Position numbers and translations under genes: made by a program. A stretch of 64,000 nucleotides of DNA from Filomicrobium insigne (GTDB lineage: Bacteria; Pseudomonadota; Alphaproteobacteria; Rhizobiales; Hyphomicrobiaceae), in NCBI RefSeq assembly GCF_900104305.1, contig NZ_FNJC01000001.1, forward strand, positions 545,228-609,227, read 5' to 3'. The notes under the pieces were generated by a model. The model saw nothing but the letters and a program-made list of their open reading frames with translations. It had not been told where the DNA came from and searched no databases. Below, in pieces: positions 48,371 to 57,578 of the stretch (position 1 is the first letter of the stretch; each line of letters begins with the position of its first letter).

Positions 48371-50692
48371 ATGACAAGTACAAACGCCGACGTGACCTCG
48401 AACCGTCCGTGGGAGGAAATGGACAGCGGTGTTATCCGGCGTGCGATCGCCGACAATCAACTCGGGCACGCCGAGATCTCACCGTCAGGCCGTTTCGAAG
48501 CCGGTTCCTATGCATCGTTCACGCTGACCTACACTGCCGGCGTGTTCGGCGTCGATGATTCCGGAAGCCTCCGCGTCTGCTTCCGTTTCGCTTCGGACCA
48601 AAGTAACCCGCAGTTCGACGACCCTAAAGGCCCTAACTACTGCACGGTCGAAGCCTCCAACGGCGCCGTACTCCAGGTGCGGTGGGATCCGAAGGCCAAC
48701 GTGCGCCCCTGGGATCGTACGTTATGGATCAAGGTCGTGAAGGGATACCTCAAGGAGGGCGATCGCATTGTGATCCGCTTTGGCGTGACGGATCATGGCG
48801 GTCCCGGCATGCGGCTTCAGACCTTCTGTGAGCAGACGTTCGAATTCCGCGTACTGGTCGACCCGATCGCAACCTTCAACTTTCAGACGCTTCCAGATCA
48901 GCCAATGATCTCGATCGTTCCGGGCGCGCCGGAACGCTATGTCGCCGTACTGCCGACGCGGCGGCGCCCCGGCGAGCGTTTCGCTTTGAAAGTGAAGGGC
49001 GAAGACAAGTGGGGTAACCCCTCAGATCAGTGCGACGCCGCGCTTACGTTGGAGGCACGCGGCGCCATCGACGGTCTTCCAAAGACGCTCGAAATGAAAC
49101 CCGGTCGTTTTGCCTTCGAGTTGGACGGACTTTCTGTTGCTAAACCGGGGGAAGTTTCCGTCCTCGTTCGCGATGTTTCCGGCGCAGTCGTTGCGGAGAC
49201 CAATCCGCTCATCATCGAGGATACGAAGCTCGTCCATTTCTGGGCTGATCTGCACGGACAGTCGGAAGAAACGATCGGCACGGGCAGCGCGCGCGAATAC
49301 TTCGCCTTTGCCCGCGACCGCGCGTTCGTCGATGCCTGCGGCCACCAGGGCAACGATTTCCAGATTACCGACGAATTTTGGGCAGAACTCAATCGTATCA
49401 CAGCCGAGTTCGACGAACCCGGCCGCTTTATTGCCCTGCCCGGATACGAATGGTCGGGAAACACTTCGCTTGGTGGCGACCGTAACGTCTATTTTCCTGT
49501 CGAAGACCGTATCATCCGCCGATCCTCGCATGCTTTGATCGAAGACCAAGCGACGGCCAAATACGACTGCACGACCGCAGGCAAACTGTTTGAAGCTTTT
49601 GCTGAAGCTGGTGAATTCGACGTCGTTTGCTTTGCGCACTGCGGCGGGCGTTACGCTGATATCAAGGTCGCGCATGACGGACGTTTCGAACGGTCGGTCG
49701 AAGTTCACTCATCATGGGGCACGTTCGAGTGGCTGCTGCATGATGCGTTGGACTTAGGCTACCGAGTCGGTGTTGTGACAAACTCGGATGGACACAAGGG
49801 GCGCCCGGGCGCAAGCTATCCTGGTGCTGGAAAGTTCGGCGCTATCGGTGGACTTTCCTGCTATCTGATGGAAGAGCTCTCGCGGTCTGCACTGCTTGAT
49901 TGCCTGAGAAAGCGCCACCACTACGGCACGACCGGTGGTCCGGGCGGCCGTATGATCATCGACCTCAAAGCGCGCTTCAGCGCAGCGGGAACGCTCTATC
50001 ATGACGATCCGAAGCTCGGACCGGCGGAAGGCCACTCTGCGACCGAAGCCCTGATGGGCGACATCGTACACTTGCCGGACGGCACGTTTAACCTCGATGT
50101 GTCGGTCGCTTCGAACTCGCCTATCGAGAGAATCGACATCTTCAACGGCCGCGAACTTGTAGAGACGTTGCGTCCCTATAGCGAAGCCGATCTCGGCGCC
50201 CGTGTCCGGGTGCTTTGGGAGGGCGCTGAATATCGCGGGCGTTTCCGGGAAGTGATCTGGGATGGAAGCGCACGATTTAACGGCAACGGGGTCGTGGAAG
50301 CGCGCCCCGTGAACTTCCTGAACCGGGACAAGAAACTGGAGCAGGACGGCACAGACGGGCTGACGTGGAAGGCGCTGACGACGGGTAACTTCGGCGGCTT
50401 CGATGTGACGCTGAATGATGTGAAGGCAGGCGTTCTCGAGTTGAAGACACCGCTTGTCTCGTTCGAACTGCCGGTGGCTGACATCGGAATGGAAGACCGT
50501 GTTTACGACGCGTCGGGACAATTGCCACGTTTCGTCAAGGTCTTCCGCTTGCCGGGAGACAACCCACACCGCAGCTTCCGCTTTAATCGCGATGTTCCAC
50601 TGCATGCGAACGGCGACAACGCCATCTACATCCGCGTTACACAAGAGGATGGCACGCGTGCATGGACCAGCCCGGTCTATGTTTATAGATAA
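48371..50692 (+). CDS. DUF3604 / PHP-like metal-dependent hydrolase linked to a TRAP transporter
   Basis: 773 residues from the ATG at 48371. The first ~280 residues look like beta-sandwich modules; the central part carries a metal-binding pattern like that of PHP-fold phosphoesterases and DUF3604 proteins: FWADLHGQSE near residue 290, CGHQGNDF, ALPGYEWSG, FAHCGGRYADI near 421, VHSSWGTFEW and VTNSDGHKGRPG near 470. The C-terminal quarter is again beta-rich. No signal peptide is visible, so it is probably cytoplasmic. Its place after dctPQM suggests it acts on the imported compound. The chemistry of this family is not established; hydrolysis of a phosphate or ester is inference from the metal motif. 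Confidence 0.8.
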   Translation: MTSTNADVTSNRPWEEMDSGVIRRAIADNQLGHAEISPSGRFEAGSYASFTLTYTAGVFGVDDSGSLRVCFRFASDQSNPQFDDPKGPNYCTVEASNGAVLQVRWDPKANVRPWDRTLWIKVVKGYLKEGDRIVIRFGVTDHGGPGMRLQTFCEQTFEFRVLVDPIATFNFQTLPDQPMISIVPGAPERYVAVLPTRRRPGERFALKVKGEDKWGNPSDQCDAALTLEARGAIDGLPKTLEMKPGRFAFELDGLSVAKPGEVSVLVRDVSGAVVAETNPLIIEDTKLVHFWADLHGQSEETIGTGSAREYFAFARDRAFVDACGHQGNDFQITDEFWAELNRITAEFDEPGRFIALPGYEWSGNTSLGGDRNVYFPVEDRIIRRSSHALIEDQATAKYDCTTAGKLFEAFAEAGEFDVVCFAHCGGRYADIKVAHDGRFERSVEVHSSWGTFEWLLHDALDLGYRVGVVTNSDGHKGRPGASYPGAGKFGAIGGLSCYLMEELSRSALLDCLRKRHHYGTTGGPGGRMIIDLKARFSAAGTLYHDDPKLGPAEGHSATEALMGDIVHLPDGTFNLDVSVASNSPIERIDIFNGRELVETLRPYSEADLGARVRVLWEGAEYRGRFREVIWDGSARFNGNGVVEARPVNFLNRDKKLEQDGTDGLTWKALTTGNFGGFDVTLNDVKAGVLELKTPLVSFELPVADIGMEDRVYDASGQLPRFVKVFRLPGDNPHRSFRFNRDVPLHANGDNAIYIRVTQEDGTRAWTSPVYVYR

Positions 50693-50814
50693 GGGCCGAA
50701 GTGCCCCCACGTCCGCGCGCGGCTCGGAAGGTCGCGCGCGGATTCACGTGTGAGCACCAATAAAAACTTGGCGTCTGAGCGACCAATAAGGGCCGCTTAC
50801 CGGGAGTTGCCCTA

Positions 50815-51552
50815 TTGGGATTAGAATCCTTTGTTGTCATTCTGGTCGCAGGGGCCCTCGCCGGCGGGTTCGTCAACGGGCTTGCCGGCTTCGGGACCGG
50901 CATCACTGCAATGGGGATTTGGCTCTATGCGGTCTCACCAACCGTCGCGGCGACACTGGTCATCGTGTGCTCTCTGGTTGCTCAACTTCAAACTCTTCCC
51001 AAAATTCGTCACGCCATCGAGTTGAAGCGTGTTGTCCCTTTTATCGTGCCCGGCCTGATCGGCGTGCCCCTTGGCACCGCACTCCTTGCGTCGATCGATG
51101 TCAGAACATTCAAGCTTGGCATTGGATGCTTGCTGCTATTGTACGCCACGCACTCGCTTCTTCACCGGTCTCGGAGCCCCGTCGCGTGGGGTGGTCGCCT
51201 GGCTGATGGAGCGGTTGGTCTCGGAGGTGGAATTTTGGGCGGGCTGGCTGGGCTGTCAGGTCCACTGCCGACGATATGGGCTGATGTCCGAGGCTGGACG
51301 AAGGACCAAAGACGAAGTGTGTTCCAAGTCTTCAATATCACCATATGCAGCGCCGCTCTGGCGTCGCATTTTGCCGCCGGGCTCGTGACAAAGGAACTTG
51401 GCATCGCCGTAGCTGCCGCTCTGCCGGGAACATTCGCCGGTGCGTTCCTCGGGTCTGCCTTGTATGCCCGCGTCAACGATAAGCGTTTCAAAGAGATCAT
51501 TTTGGCATTGCTGGGCGTGTCCGGGATCATTCTGGTTTGGACAAATATCTAA
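50815..51552 (+). CDS. TauE/SafE-family membrane exporter
   Basis: 245 residues from a TTG at 50815, supported by GGGAG upstream; no ATG fits the first helix. About eight hydrophobic helices in two repeats, with the repeated motif GGFVNGLAGFGTG and GGILGGLAGLSGP, typical of the TauE/SafE (DUF81) family of sulfite, sulfoacetate or organic-anion exporters. Following a TRAP importer and a hydrolase, it might expel a product such as sulfite, which would suggest a sulfonate-like substrate; this is weak inference. Confidence 0.88.
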   Translation: MGLESFVVILVAGALAGGFVNGLAGFGTGITAMGIWLYAVSPTVAATLVIVCSLVAQLQTLPKIRHAIELKRVVPFIVPGLIGVPLGTALLASIDVRTFKLGIGCLLLLYATHSLLHRSRSPVAWGGRLADGAVGLGGGILGGLAGLSGPLPTIWADVRGWTKDQRRSVFQVFNITICSAALASHFAAGLVTKELGIAVAAALPGTFAGAFLGSALYARVNDKRFKEIILALLGVSGIILVWTNI

Positions 51553-51681
51553 GACGCCCCTTCGCTTTGATATCCGCTTGTTCTTGTCCACCTGGAACCT
51601 GGTGGCGGCATCGCAGCGCGGGCGCTGCACAGGCCCAAATATCTGATATAGGTCGCCCCGAGTGTGAGAAACGCTCGGAGA

Positions 51682-52875
51682 ATGGCAATCGGGGATGACC
51701 TAAATTTGATGCAACGGCATCGTAACGACCAGCACAGCGGCAAGATCCTCCTGCTTATCAGCGAGGATTGGTTCGCGCTTTCTCATTTCAAGCCGCTGAT
51801 TGCGACCTTGAGAGAGTTTGCCAACGAGGTCGTGATTGCGACCCGATCCTCCGGGCGCTTCGATGAACTCGAGGCGCTTGGCGCCCGTGTTGTGCCGTTC
51901 GACTTCCGTCGTTCCTCGCTGTCTCCCCTTCGTCAGGCCGGAACGGTGCGGAGCCTAGCGCAGCTCATTGCGCAAGAGCAGCCTGACGTCGTCCATGTGG
52001 TCGCGATGCAGCCCATGGTGCTATCCGCCCTTGCCCTGAGAATGGCTCCACGGTGTCGCGTCGTTATGCACCTTACAGGGCTTGGCTTCCTCGGAATTTC
52101 CGAAGGCATGGCTGCTCGGGTTATTCGACCGGCGGCATTTGCCGCACTCGGCGGTATTCTCGGCCGGCCCGACACGTGGCTCCTAGCGGAAAACCCCGAT
52201 GACCGCGCCTATCTCACGGACAACGGCATAAAGATTGGAACGCGCTCGACCGTATTGGGCGGAGCGGGCATAGATATTGAAGCTTACCCCGCTCTTCCTC
52301 CTCCAACTTCGACAGTTGCATCAACGGCTTTTGTGGGCCGGATTATCCGTTCCAAAGGACTGGAAACACTCGCCGAAGCGGCTCGTATCTTGCGCCATGA
52401 CGGAACAAAGATCACGTTGAAGCTTTACGGCAAGATTGATCATGACAATCCTGATGCCATCTCAGAGGCGCAGGTCGCGCAGTGGCAACGCGAGGGGCTC
52501 CTTGTTTGGCACGGCCATGTCTCGGACGTTCGCGACGTCTGGGCCGATACTGATATATGCGTTCTGCCGGCGATCACGCGGGAAGGTATGCCGCGGGCAG
52601 TTCTAGAGGCCGCAGCTTGCTCTCGGCCTTTGATCGTCACCGACGTTCCCGGCTGCCGGCACTTCGTTCGCAACGCGGTGGAAGGCTATGTCGTCCCCGC
52701 AGGCGATGCACAGGCTTTGGCAACGGCTTTGGCCCGGCTCGTGCGCGAGCCTAATTTGCGCGTGGAGATGGGCAAGGCAGCGCGGGAGCGCGTCTTGTCC
52801 GGCTTCACACTGGAACACGTGCAGGAAGGCATTCGCAGTGCCTACAGCGCGCTCCTCGCTCAGCACAACGCATAA
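51682..52875 (+). CDS. Glycosyltransferase family 4 protein
   Basis: 397 residues from the ATG at 51682; starts at 51664 (GTG) and 51709 are alternatives. A GT-B fold: N-terminal acceptor half with ILLLISEDWFALSHFKPLI and HVVAMQPMVLSALALR, C-terminal donor half with AFVGRIIRSKGLETLAEAA, WHGHVSDVRDVWADTDICVLPAITREGMPRAVLEAAACSRP. The E-x7-E motif is present. It probably adds a sugar in LPS or exopolysaccharide synthesis. No other sugar-polymer gene is adjacent. Confidence 0.92.
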   Translation: MAIGDDLNLMQRHRNDQHSGKILLLISEDWFALSHFKPLIATLREFANEVVIATRSSGRFDELEALGARVVPFDFRRSSLSPLRQAGTVRSLAQLIAQEQPDVVHVVAMQPMVLSALALRMAPRCRVVMHLTGLGFLGISEGMAARVIRPAAFAALGGILGRPDTWLLAENPDDRAYLTDNGIKIGTRSTVLGGAGIDIEAYPALPPPTSTVASTAFVGRIIRSKGLETLAEAARILRHDGTKITLKLYGKIDHDNPDAISEAQVAQWQREGLLVWHGHVSDVRDVWADTDICVLPAITREGMPRAVLEAAACSRPLIVTDVPGCRHFVRNAVEGYVVPAGDAQALATALARLVREPNLRVEMGKAARERVLSGFTLEHVQEGIRSAYSALLAQHNA

Positions 52876-52883
52876 TTTTACAC

Positions 52884-54710
52884 ATGGCAAATCCACCTCT
52901 TCTCACCCTCAAAGATATCCATCTGACGTTTGGTGGAACTCCACTGATCGAAGGCGCAGAACTCAGCGTTGCCGCAGGGGACCGGCTCTGTCTCGTTGGG
53001 CGCAACGGATCGGGTAAATCAACCTTGCTGAAGATCGCTGCCGGCCAGATCGAACCTGATTCCGGAACCCGTTTTGCACATCCAGGAGCGGTGATCCGTT
53101 ATCTACCGCAGGAAGCTGACTTCTCTGGCTTCCAAACAACCAGTGACTACGTCGCAGCGGGATTGAGCCCGACGGATGATCCGTATCGTGGTCAGGTCAT
53201 GCTTTCTGAACTCGGGCTTTCGGGTGAGGAAGACCCCGCGCAACTTTCCGGTGGCGAAGCGCGACGGACGGCACTTGCGCGCGTCTTGGCGCCAAGACCT
53301 GACGTTCTTCTGCTTGATGAGCCCACAAACCATCTCGATCTCCCTGCCATTGAGTGGCTCGAAGCCGAACTCAAGACGACGAAAGCGGCGCTCGTCCTGA
53401 TCAGCCACGACCGGCGGTTTCTAGAGAACCTATCCCGGTCGACTATCTGGCTCGATCGGGGAATTGCGCGTCGGCTCGATCAAGGTTTTGCAAGTTTTGA
53501 AGCATGGCGTGATCAACTTCTCGAACAGGAGGAGACCGAGCGACATAAGCTCGATCGCAAAATCGTTCGAGAAGAGCAATGGATGCATGGGGGTGTTACA
53601 GGGCGCCGCAAGCGTAACGTCCGCCGCGTCGCGGAACTCCGCGCAATGCGAAATGAGCGCAGCGAATTCCGCCGCGCACAAGGCAATGTGGTTCTGGAGG
53701 CCTCGGAGAGTCAGCTGTCGGGCAAGCTCGTCATCGAGGCAAAGAACCTGACGAAGTCATATGGTGGCAACCCGGTCGTCCAGGACTTTTCATTGCGTGT
53801 GCTGAGAGGGGATCGGATCGGCTTCGTAGGACCGAACGGCGCGGGCAAAACGACTTTGATTCGCATGCTTACGGGCGAGCTCACGCCAGACAGTGGCGAT
53901 CTTCGCCTCGGCACCAATTTGGAACTGGTCATGCTTGATCAGAAGCGCGACGACCTCGACCCCAACGCCACCGTCGCCCATGCTCTGACCGGCGGACGTG
54001 GCGACCAAGTCATCATCAACGGCAAAGCTCGGCATGTTGCGAGCTATATGAAGGATTTCCTTTTCCTGCCGGAGCAGGCGCGCTCCCCCCTATATGTGCT
54101 CTCGGGTGGCGAACGTGGACGATTGATGCTGGCACGTGCATTGGCGAAGCCCTCCAACCTTCTCGTGCTGGACGAGCCGACAAACGATCTCGATCTTGAG
54201 ACTCTCGATCTGTTGCAGGAACTGCTCGCGGATTATCCGGGCACAATCCTGCTCGTCAGCCATGATCGCGATTTTTTGGATCGCGTGGTCACCAGCGTTA
54301 TCGTTCCAGAGGGAGAAGGCCGTTGGCGGGAATATCCGGGCGGCTATTCGGATATGATCGCGCAATGCCGTGGGGCAATGGATATTGCGCCTGACAAAGG
54401 CATGCCTGCACCCGAGCGGCGAGAAAAATCATCAGTCTCTGAGAAGAGTGGTAACGAACGGGGTGCGGCGCAACGCAAGCTGTCCTTCAAGGAAAAGCAC
54501 GCGCTGGAGAAGCTTCCCGGCCAAATCGATGCGCTACAGGGTGAGATCCAGGGCCTTCATGCGCGCATCGCTGATGCCAATTTTTACGCGAAGGATCCCG
54601 GCGGCTTTACGCAGGCAAGCGAGCGGCTGGCCGCAGCCGAACGCCAACTCGCCCAGCTTGAGGAAGAATGGCTGGAACTGGAAATGAAGCGAGAGGAACT
54701 GGAAGGCTGA
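52884..54710 (+). CDS. ABC-F family ATPase (Uup-like)
   Basis: 608 residues: two ABC domains, Walker A GRNGSGKSTLLKIA and GPNGAGKTTLIRML, signatures LSGGEARR and LSGGERGR, Walker B VLLLDEPTNHLD and LVLDEPTNDLD, the linker between, and a C-terminal coiled coil (about 530-606) typical of Uup. ABC-F proteins act on ribosomes or nucleic acids, not as transporters; Uup has been tied to ribosome and replication functions. It begins nine bases after the glycosyltransferase stop. Confidence 0.93.
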   Translation: MANPPLLTLKDIHLTFGGTPLIEGAELSVAAGDRLCLVGRNGSGKSTLLKIAAGQIEPDSGTRFAHPGAVIRYLPQEADFSGFQTTSDYVAAGLSPTDDPYRGQVMLSELGLSGEEDPAQLSGGEARRTALARVLAPRPDVLLLDEPTNHLDLPAIEWLEAELKTTKAALVLISHDRRFLENLSRSTIWLDRGIARRLDQGFASFEAWRDQLLEQEETERHKLDRKIVREEQWMHGGVTGRRKRNVRRVAELRAMRNERSEFRRAQGNVVLEASESQLSGKLVIEAKNLTKSYGGNPVVQDFSLRVLRGDRIGFVGPNGAGKTTLIRMLTGELTPDSGDLRLGTNLELVMLDQKRDDLDPNATVAHALTGGRGDQVIINGKARHVASYMKDFLFLPEQARSPLYVLSGGERGRLMLARALAKPSNLLVLDEPTNDLDLETLDLLQELLADYPGTILLVSHDRDFLDRVVTSVIVPEGEGRWREYPGGYSDMIAQCRGAMDIAPDKGMPAPERREKSSVSEKSGNERGAAQRKLSFKEKHALEKLPGQIDALQGEIQGLHARIADANFYAKDPGGFTQASERLAAAERQLAQLEEEWLELEMKREELEG

Positions 54711-54712
54711 CT

Positions 54713-54764
54713 CGCGAGGCCGCCTGAGGCGTGGACAAGCGGCCTCGCGGGTTTTCCGTTTTTT
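54713..54764 (+). terminator. Intrinsic terminator after the ABC-F gene
   Basis: A perfect 11-base-pair GC-rich stem (CGCGAGGCCGC, 54713-54723, with 54739-54749), 15-base loop, then GGTTTTCCGTTTTTT. Confidence 0.9.
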
Positions 54765-54918
54765 ACGCACCCTGCTTCCAAACCGCCGTAGACCGGCAGC
54801 GATTGCATACACGGTTTCCGGACCAGGCACTGACAAACTCCTCATGGCATACGAGGCAATGCCTGACCTTTTCACCTGGTGCCAACGTCGTCGTCTGCTG
54901 CTGCTTTTTCTTTCTCAT
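54763..54918 (-). CDS. Small zinc-ribbon protein
   Basis: 51 residues from the ATG at 54918; a longer frame reaches 54975. It has two Cys-x2-Cys pairs (HCLVCHE and RVCNRCR) after a basic N-terminus (MRKKKQQQ), giving a single zinc ribbon that may bind nucleic acid. Small proteins of this form are common and mostly unnamed in Hyphomicrobiales. Its 3' end meets the T-tract of the plus-strand terminator. Confidence 0.65.
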   Translation of the reverse strand: MRKKKQQQTTTLAPGEKVRHCLVCHEEFVSAWSGNRVCNRCRSTAVWKQGA

Positions 54919-55158
54919 TTCTCTTGTGTTCCTTCTCTTGCATGAACATATAAGGAACACAGGTTGATTATTCAAGTTAACTCCCCTTCAGGACGCCGCT
55001 CAGTGCAGGGCGGCTATGCGCATGTGGAGTTCAGTAGATCTGCTTGAACTCACCCTGCTGCCCCCCATATGTTTGCTTAAAGATGCTTTTCGGGTGGCTT
55101 TAGAGAAGCACTCAAGAGGCATGGAGGCCCAACTGTCAGGGCTCCACGGAAGGGCCGG

Positions 55159-55178
55159 TTTTTTTTCCGGAAAAAAAA
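55159..55178 (+). promoter_or_regulatory. Eight-T, CCGG, eight-A palindrome in the hsp20 leader
   Basis: T8-CCGG-A8 is a perfect 20-base palindrome ending 29 bases before the Hsp20 start, preceded by GGCCGG. As RNA it could form a weak A-U stem close to the AAGGA ribosome site. It may be a temperature-sensitive structure or a transcription-pausing element; neither is shown. Confidence 0.4.
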
Positions 55179-55207
55179 GTCGCTTAATACAAGGACTTGA
55201 TTCAAAG

Positions 55208-55642
55208 ATGACACGCATGGGTATGCTCTCCCACCCGCTTTTGCTTGGGTTTGAAGAGATCGAACGTCTGGTCGACAGAGCCGGTAAGGGTGCCGATGGC
55301 GGCTACCCGCCTTACAACATCGAACGCGTGGCAGTGAGAGATAACGGCAGCGCTGAGCTGCTTCGCATCACGCTCGCGGTTGCGGGTTTCACGAGCGACC
55401 AGCTTGAGATCACTCTAGAGGACAACCAGCTTACCATTCGCGGCCGTCAACAGGACGACCAAGCCCGCGACTATCTTTATCGCGGCATTGCTGCCCGGCA
55501 GTTTCAACGCACCTTCGTCCTGGCCGAAGGGATCGAAGTGAAGAATGCCAACTTGGTGAACGGTCTCCTCTCAATAGATCTGGTCAGGCTAGAGCCGGAA
55601 AAAACGATCCGAAAGATCGATATCGGCAACGGAAAGCCTTAG
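55208..55642 (+). CDS. Hsp20 family small heat-shock protein
   Basis: 144 residues from the ATG at 55208, with AAGGA upstream; the frame is open to 55016 but the extension does not look like an Hsp20 arm. The alpha-crystallin domain runs from PPYNIERV to the C-terminus, with LRITLAVAGFTSDQLEITLEDNQLTIRG and IAARQFQRTFVLAEGIEV. It holds unfolding proteins in a refoldable state. It is followed by a DUF1150 gene, a pairing common in alphaproteobacteria. Confidence 0.93.
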   Translation: MTRMGMLSHPLLLGFEEIERLVDRAGKGADGGYPPYNIERVAVRDNGSAELLRITLAVAGFTSDQLEITLEDNQLTIRGRQQDDQARDYLYRGIAARQFQRTFVLAEGIEVKNANLVNGLLSIDLVRLEPEKTIRKIDIGNGKP

Positions 55643-55825
55643 CCCCGACCGTTAAGATCAAGAGTAGAGCAAGCAAGTAGCGTGGCCTGATCACGCGAAT
55701 CGCGCAATCATGTAGGCTATTGGCGTCGAGCGGTTGGATACGCGCTCCAGTCCCGCCGCGGTAGTCGGGCATGATGGCCTTGGAGCCATGGTGATTTGGC
55801 AAAGGCGGATGAAGGGAGTTGCGTC

Positions 55826-56089
55826 ATGACTGAACATCGGGACCAACTGAAGAAATCTATGACTACCAGTGAGTTCGCAGAACTCGGTGGTGGCGAGGTG
55901 GCGTACATTAAAACGCTCACCTCAGATCAAGCTCACAAGATGTTTCCCGCGATCGAGGGGTTGCCTGAGGGTATTAATCTCTATGCCCTGCACGCGGCAG
56001 ATGGCACGCCGCTGGCCCTTACCGATTCGATGCAGGCTGCGCTTGGCCATGCACTTGGAGACGAACTGGAGATTGCCAGCCTTCACTAA
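55826..56089 (+). CDS. DUF1150 family protein
   Basis: 87 residues from the ATG at 55826. It matches the small DUF1150 family: SEFAELGGGEVAYIKTL and LPEGINLYALHAADGTPLALTDS. The function is unknown; the gene typically lies next to hsp20 and is probably stress-induced with it. A terminator follows 33 bases later. Confidence 0.9.
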   Translation: MTEHRDQLKKSMTTSEFAELGGGEVAYIKTLTSDQAHKMFPAIEGLPEGINLYALHAADGTPLALTDSMQAALGHALGDELEIASLH

Positions 56090-56121
56090 GGTGCAATCTC
56101 GCAACAATTGAGAAACTTTCC

Positions 56122-56156
56122 AGGCCCCGACCCTATGTCGGGGCCTTTCGGTTTTT
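56122..56156 (+). terminator. Intrinsic terminator after the DUF1150 gene
   Basis: A perfect 10-base-pair stem (AGGCCCCGAC/GTCGGGGCCT) with a 5-base loop, then TTCGGTTTTT. Confidence 0.95.
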
Positions 56157-56163
56157 GGCCGCC

Positions 56164-57141
56164 TCAACCGCGATAGTGAGCGAACTGCCCCTTTGGATTG
56201 AAGCGCTCGAGATAGGTGGGAACGATGATGCCCGCCGCGTGGATGTTCTCCACGCCCAGACTTTCAATCGTGCGCTGCTCGTTTTCTGCCGCCTCGCTTA
56301 CAACGTTGTCGACTTGCAGTAGCCGAACCTGGTCGAGCGTCAAAGGCCGAACCTGATTTGGTAGCGGCCAAGTTGCGACTGCCATGAGTTTGGCGAGCCA
56401 GAAAGGCAGGTTCAGATAGCGGCGGCGGCGGCCTGACCAATGCTGGGCGTGATCGAGAATTTGGCGAAACGTAAACACGTCAGGACCGCCAAGCTCATGC
56501 ACCTCACCTGGGGCTCCGGCGCCCTCAACGGCGTTCGCAATCGCCGTACCGAGATCACCGACGAAAATCGGCTGGAAGCGCGTCCGCCCACCGCCGATCA
56601 ACGGCAGAAACGGCGAAATTCGTGCCATGCCCGCGAAGCGATTGAAGAACTCGTCTTCGGCTCCAAAGAGAACCGATGGCCGCAAGATGATTGCGCTCGG
56701 GAACTCCTCCAACACTGCCTGTTCGCCAGCGGCTTTCGTTCGCGCATACTGCGAGGGCGATTTGGCATTAGCCCCCAACGCTGAGACATGGATCAAACGG
56801 CGCACGCCCGCTTCACGCGCCGCCCGGGCGACGGCACGCGCCCCCTCAACATGCACGGCGGAGAACGTCTGGCGGCCGGTCGGCGACAGTATGCCGACAC
56901 AGTTGACAACTGCCTCAGCACCTTCGATCGCCGGGGCGATCGATTGGGGATAACGCAGGTTCGATTGGACTGCGTGAATTTGCCCGACAACGCCCATCGG
57001 TTGTAGATGCCCAGCCAAGTCCGGACGGCGGCAGGCTGCCCGAATACGCCATCCGCGCTCAGCGCATTGACGCGTTGCATAGCGGCCGACAAAGCCAGAA
57101 CCGCCAAAGATCGTGACCAAGCCACCGTGGAGAAGCTGCAT
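56164..57141 (-). CDS. NAD(P)-binding protein, complex I NDUFA9-subunit-like
   Basis: 325 residues. An atypical short-chain dehydrogenase fold: dinucleotide motif IFGGSGFVGRYATRQCAERGW, VNCVGILSPTGRQTFSAVHVEGARAVARAA, and the tyrosine-region substitute SQYARTKAAGEQAV. This matches the NDUFA9/39-kDa group found with complex I in alphaproteobacteria and mitochondria, where it binds NADPH without known catalysis. It stands alone here. Confidence 0.9.
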   Translation of the reverse strand: MQLLHGGLVTIFGGSGFVGRYATRQCAERGWRIRAACRRPDLAGHLQPMGVVGQIHAVQSNLRYPQSIAPAIEGAEAVVNCVGILSPTGRQTFSAVHVEGARAVARAAREAGVRRLIHVSALGANAKSPSQYARTKAAGEQAVLEEFPSAIILRPSVLFGAEDEFFNRFAGMARISPFLPLIGGGRTRFQPIFVGDLGTAIANAVEGAGAPGEVHELGGPDVFTFRQILDHAQHWSGRRRRYLNLPFWLAKLMAVATWPLPNQVRPLTLDQVRLLQVDNVVSEAAENEQRTIESLGVENIHAAGIIVPTYLERFNPKGQFAHYRG

Positions 57142-57319
57142 CGTCTGATCCCGCTCGTGATAGTTTGATTGCTGTGTTTATCTTATACTTGATGTCGTGG
57201 CGAACTCCGAACTCGTGGCTTTACACGACGTCGCGACAACCGGAAAGCCTGCGAAAGGTCACGTACCAATTGACAACGGCCGCGGCGCCAACTAACTCAT
57301 GCGCCCTGACCCACCCAAT

Positions 57320-57404
<85 letters not shown>

Positions 57405-57498
57405 TTTTCCCGTTCGCCGAAGTTCCCGGACATTCGCAAGGCCCTTTGCAAATAGGGACTTTTGACCGAACGCGGCCCTCGGACGTCCGGCGCCATTC

Positions 57499-57567
57499 GT
57501 TGGTATCCGGAGCAATTGTTGGTATAATTGTTGGCAAGTACCAACAGCGTGTCAGCGCGATACCAAC
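57499..57567. repeat. Five GTTGGTA-like repeats upstream of the integrase
   Basis: GTTGGTA at 57499 and 57518, GTTGGCA at 57530, and the inverse TACCAAC at 57539 and 57561, all within 69 bases ending 11 bases before the integrase ATG. Their position and mixed orientation suit arm-type integrase sites or an operator for integrase control. Confidence 0.6.
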
Positions 57568-57578
57568 AAGGACCGGGG

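Noticed and set aside
49754..50710. A 318-residue minus-strand frame opposite the DUF3604 gene
   Set aside because: Shadow frame; the plus-strand protein carries coherent metal-binding motifs.
55016..55207. N-terminal extension of Hsp20 to 55016
   Set aside because: The extension includes the T8-CCGG-A8 stretch and does not resemble an Hsp20 arm; a ribosome site supports the ATG at 55208.
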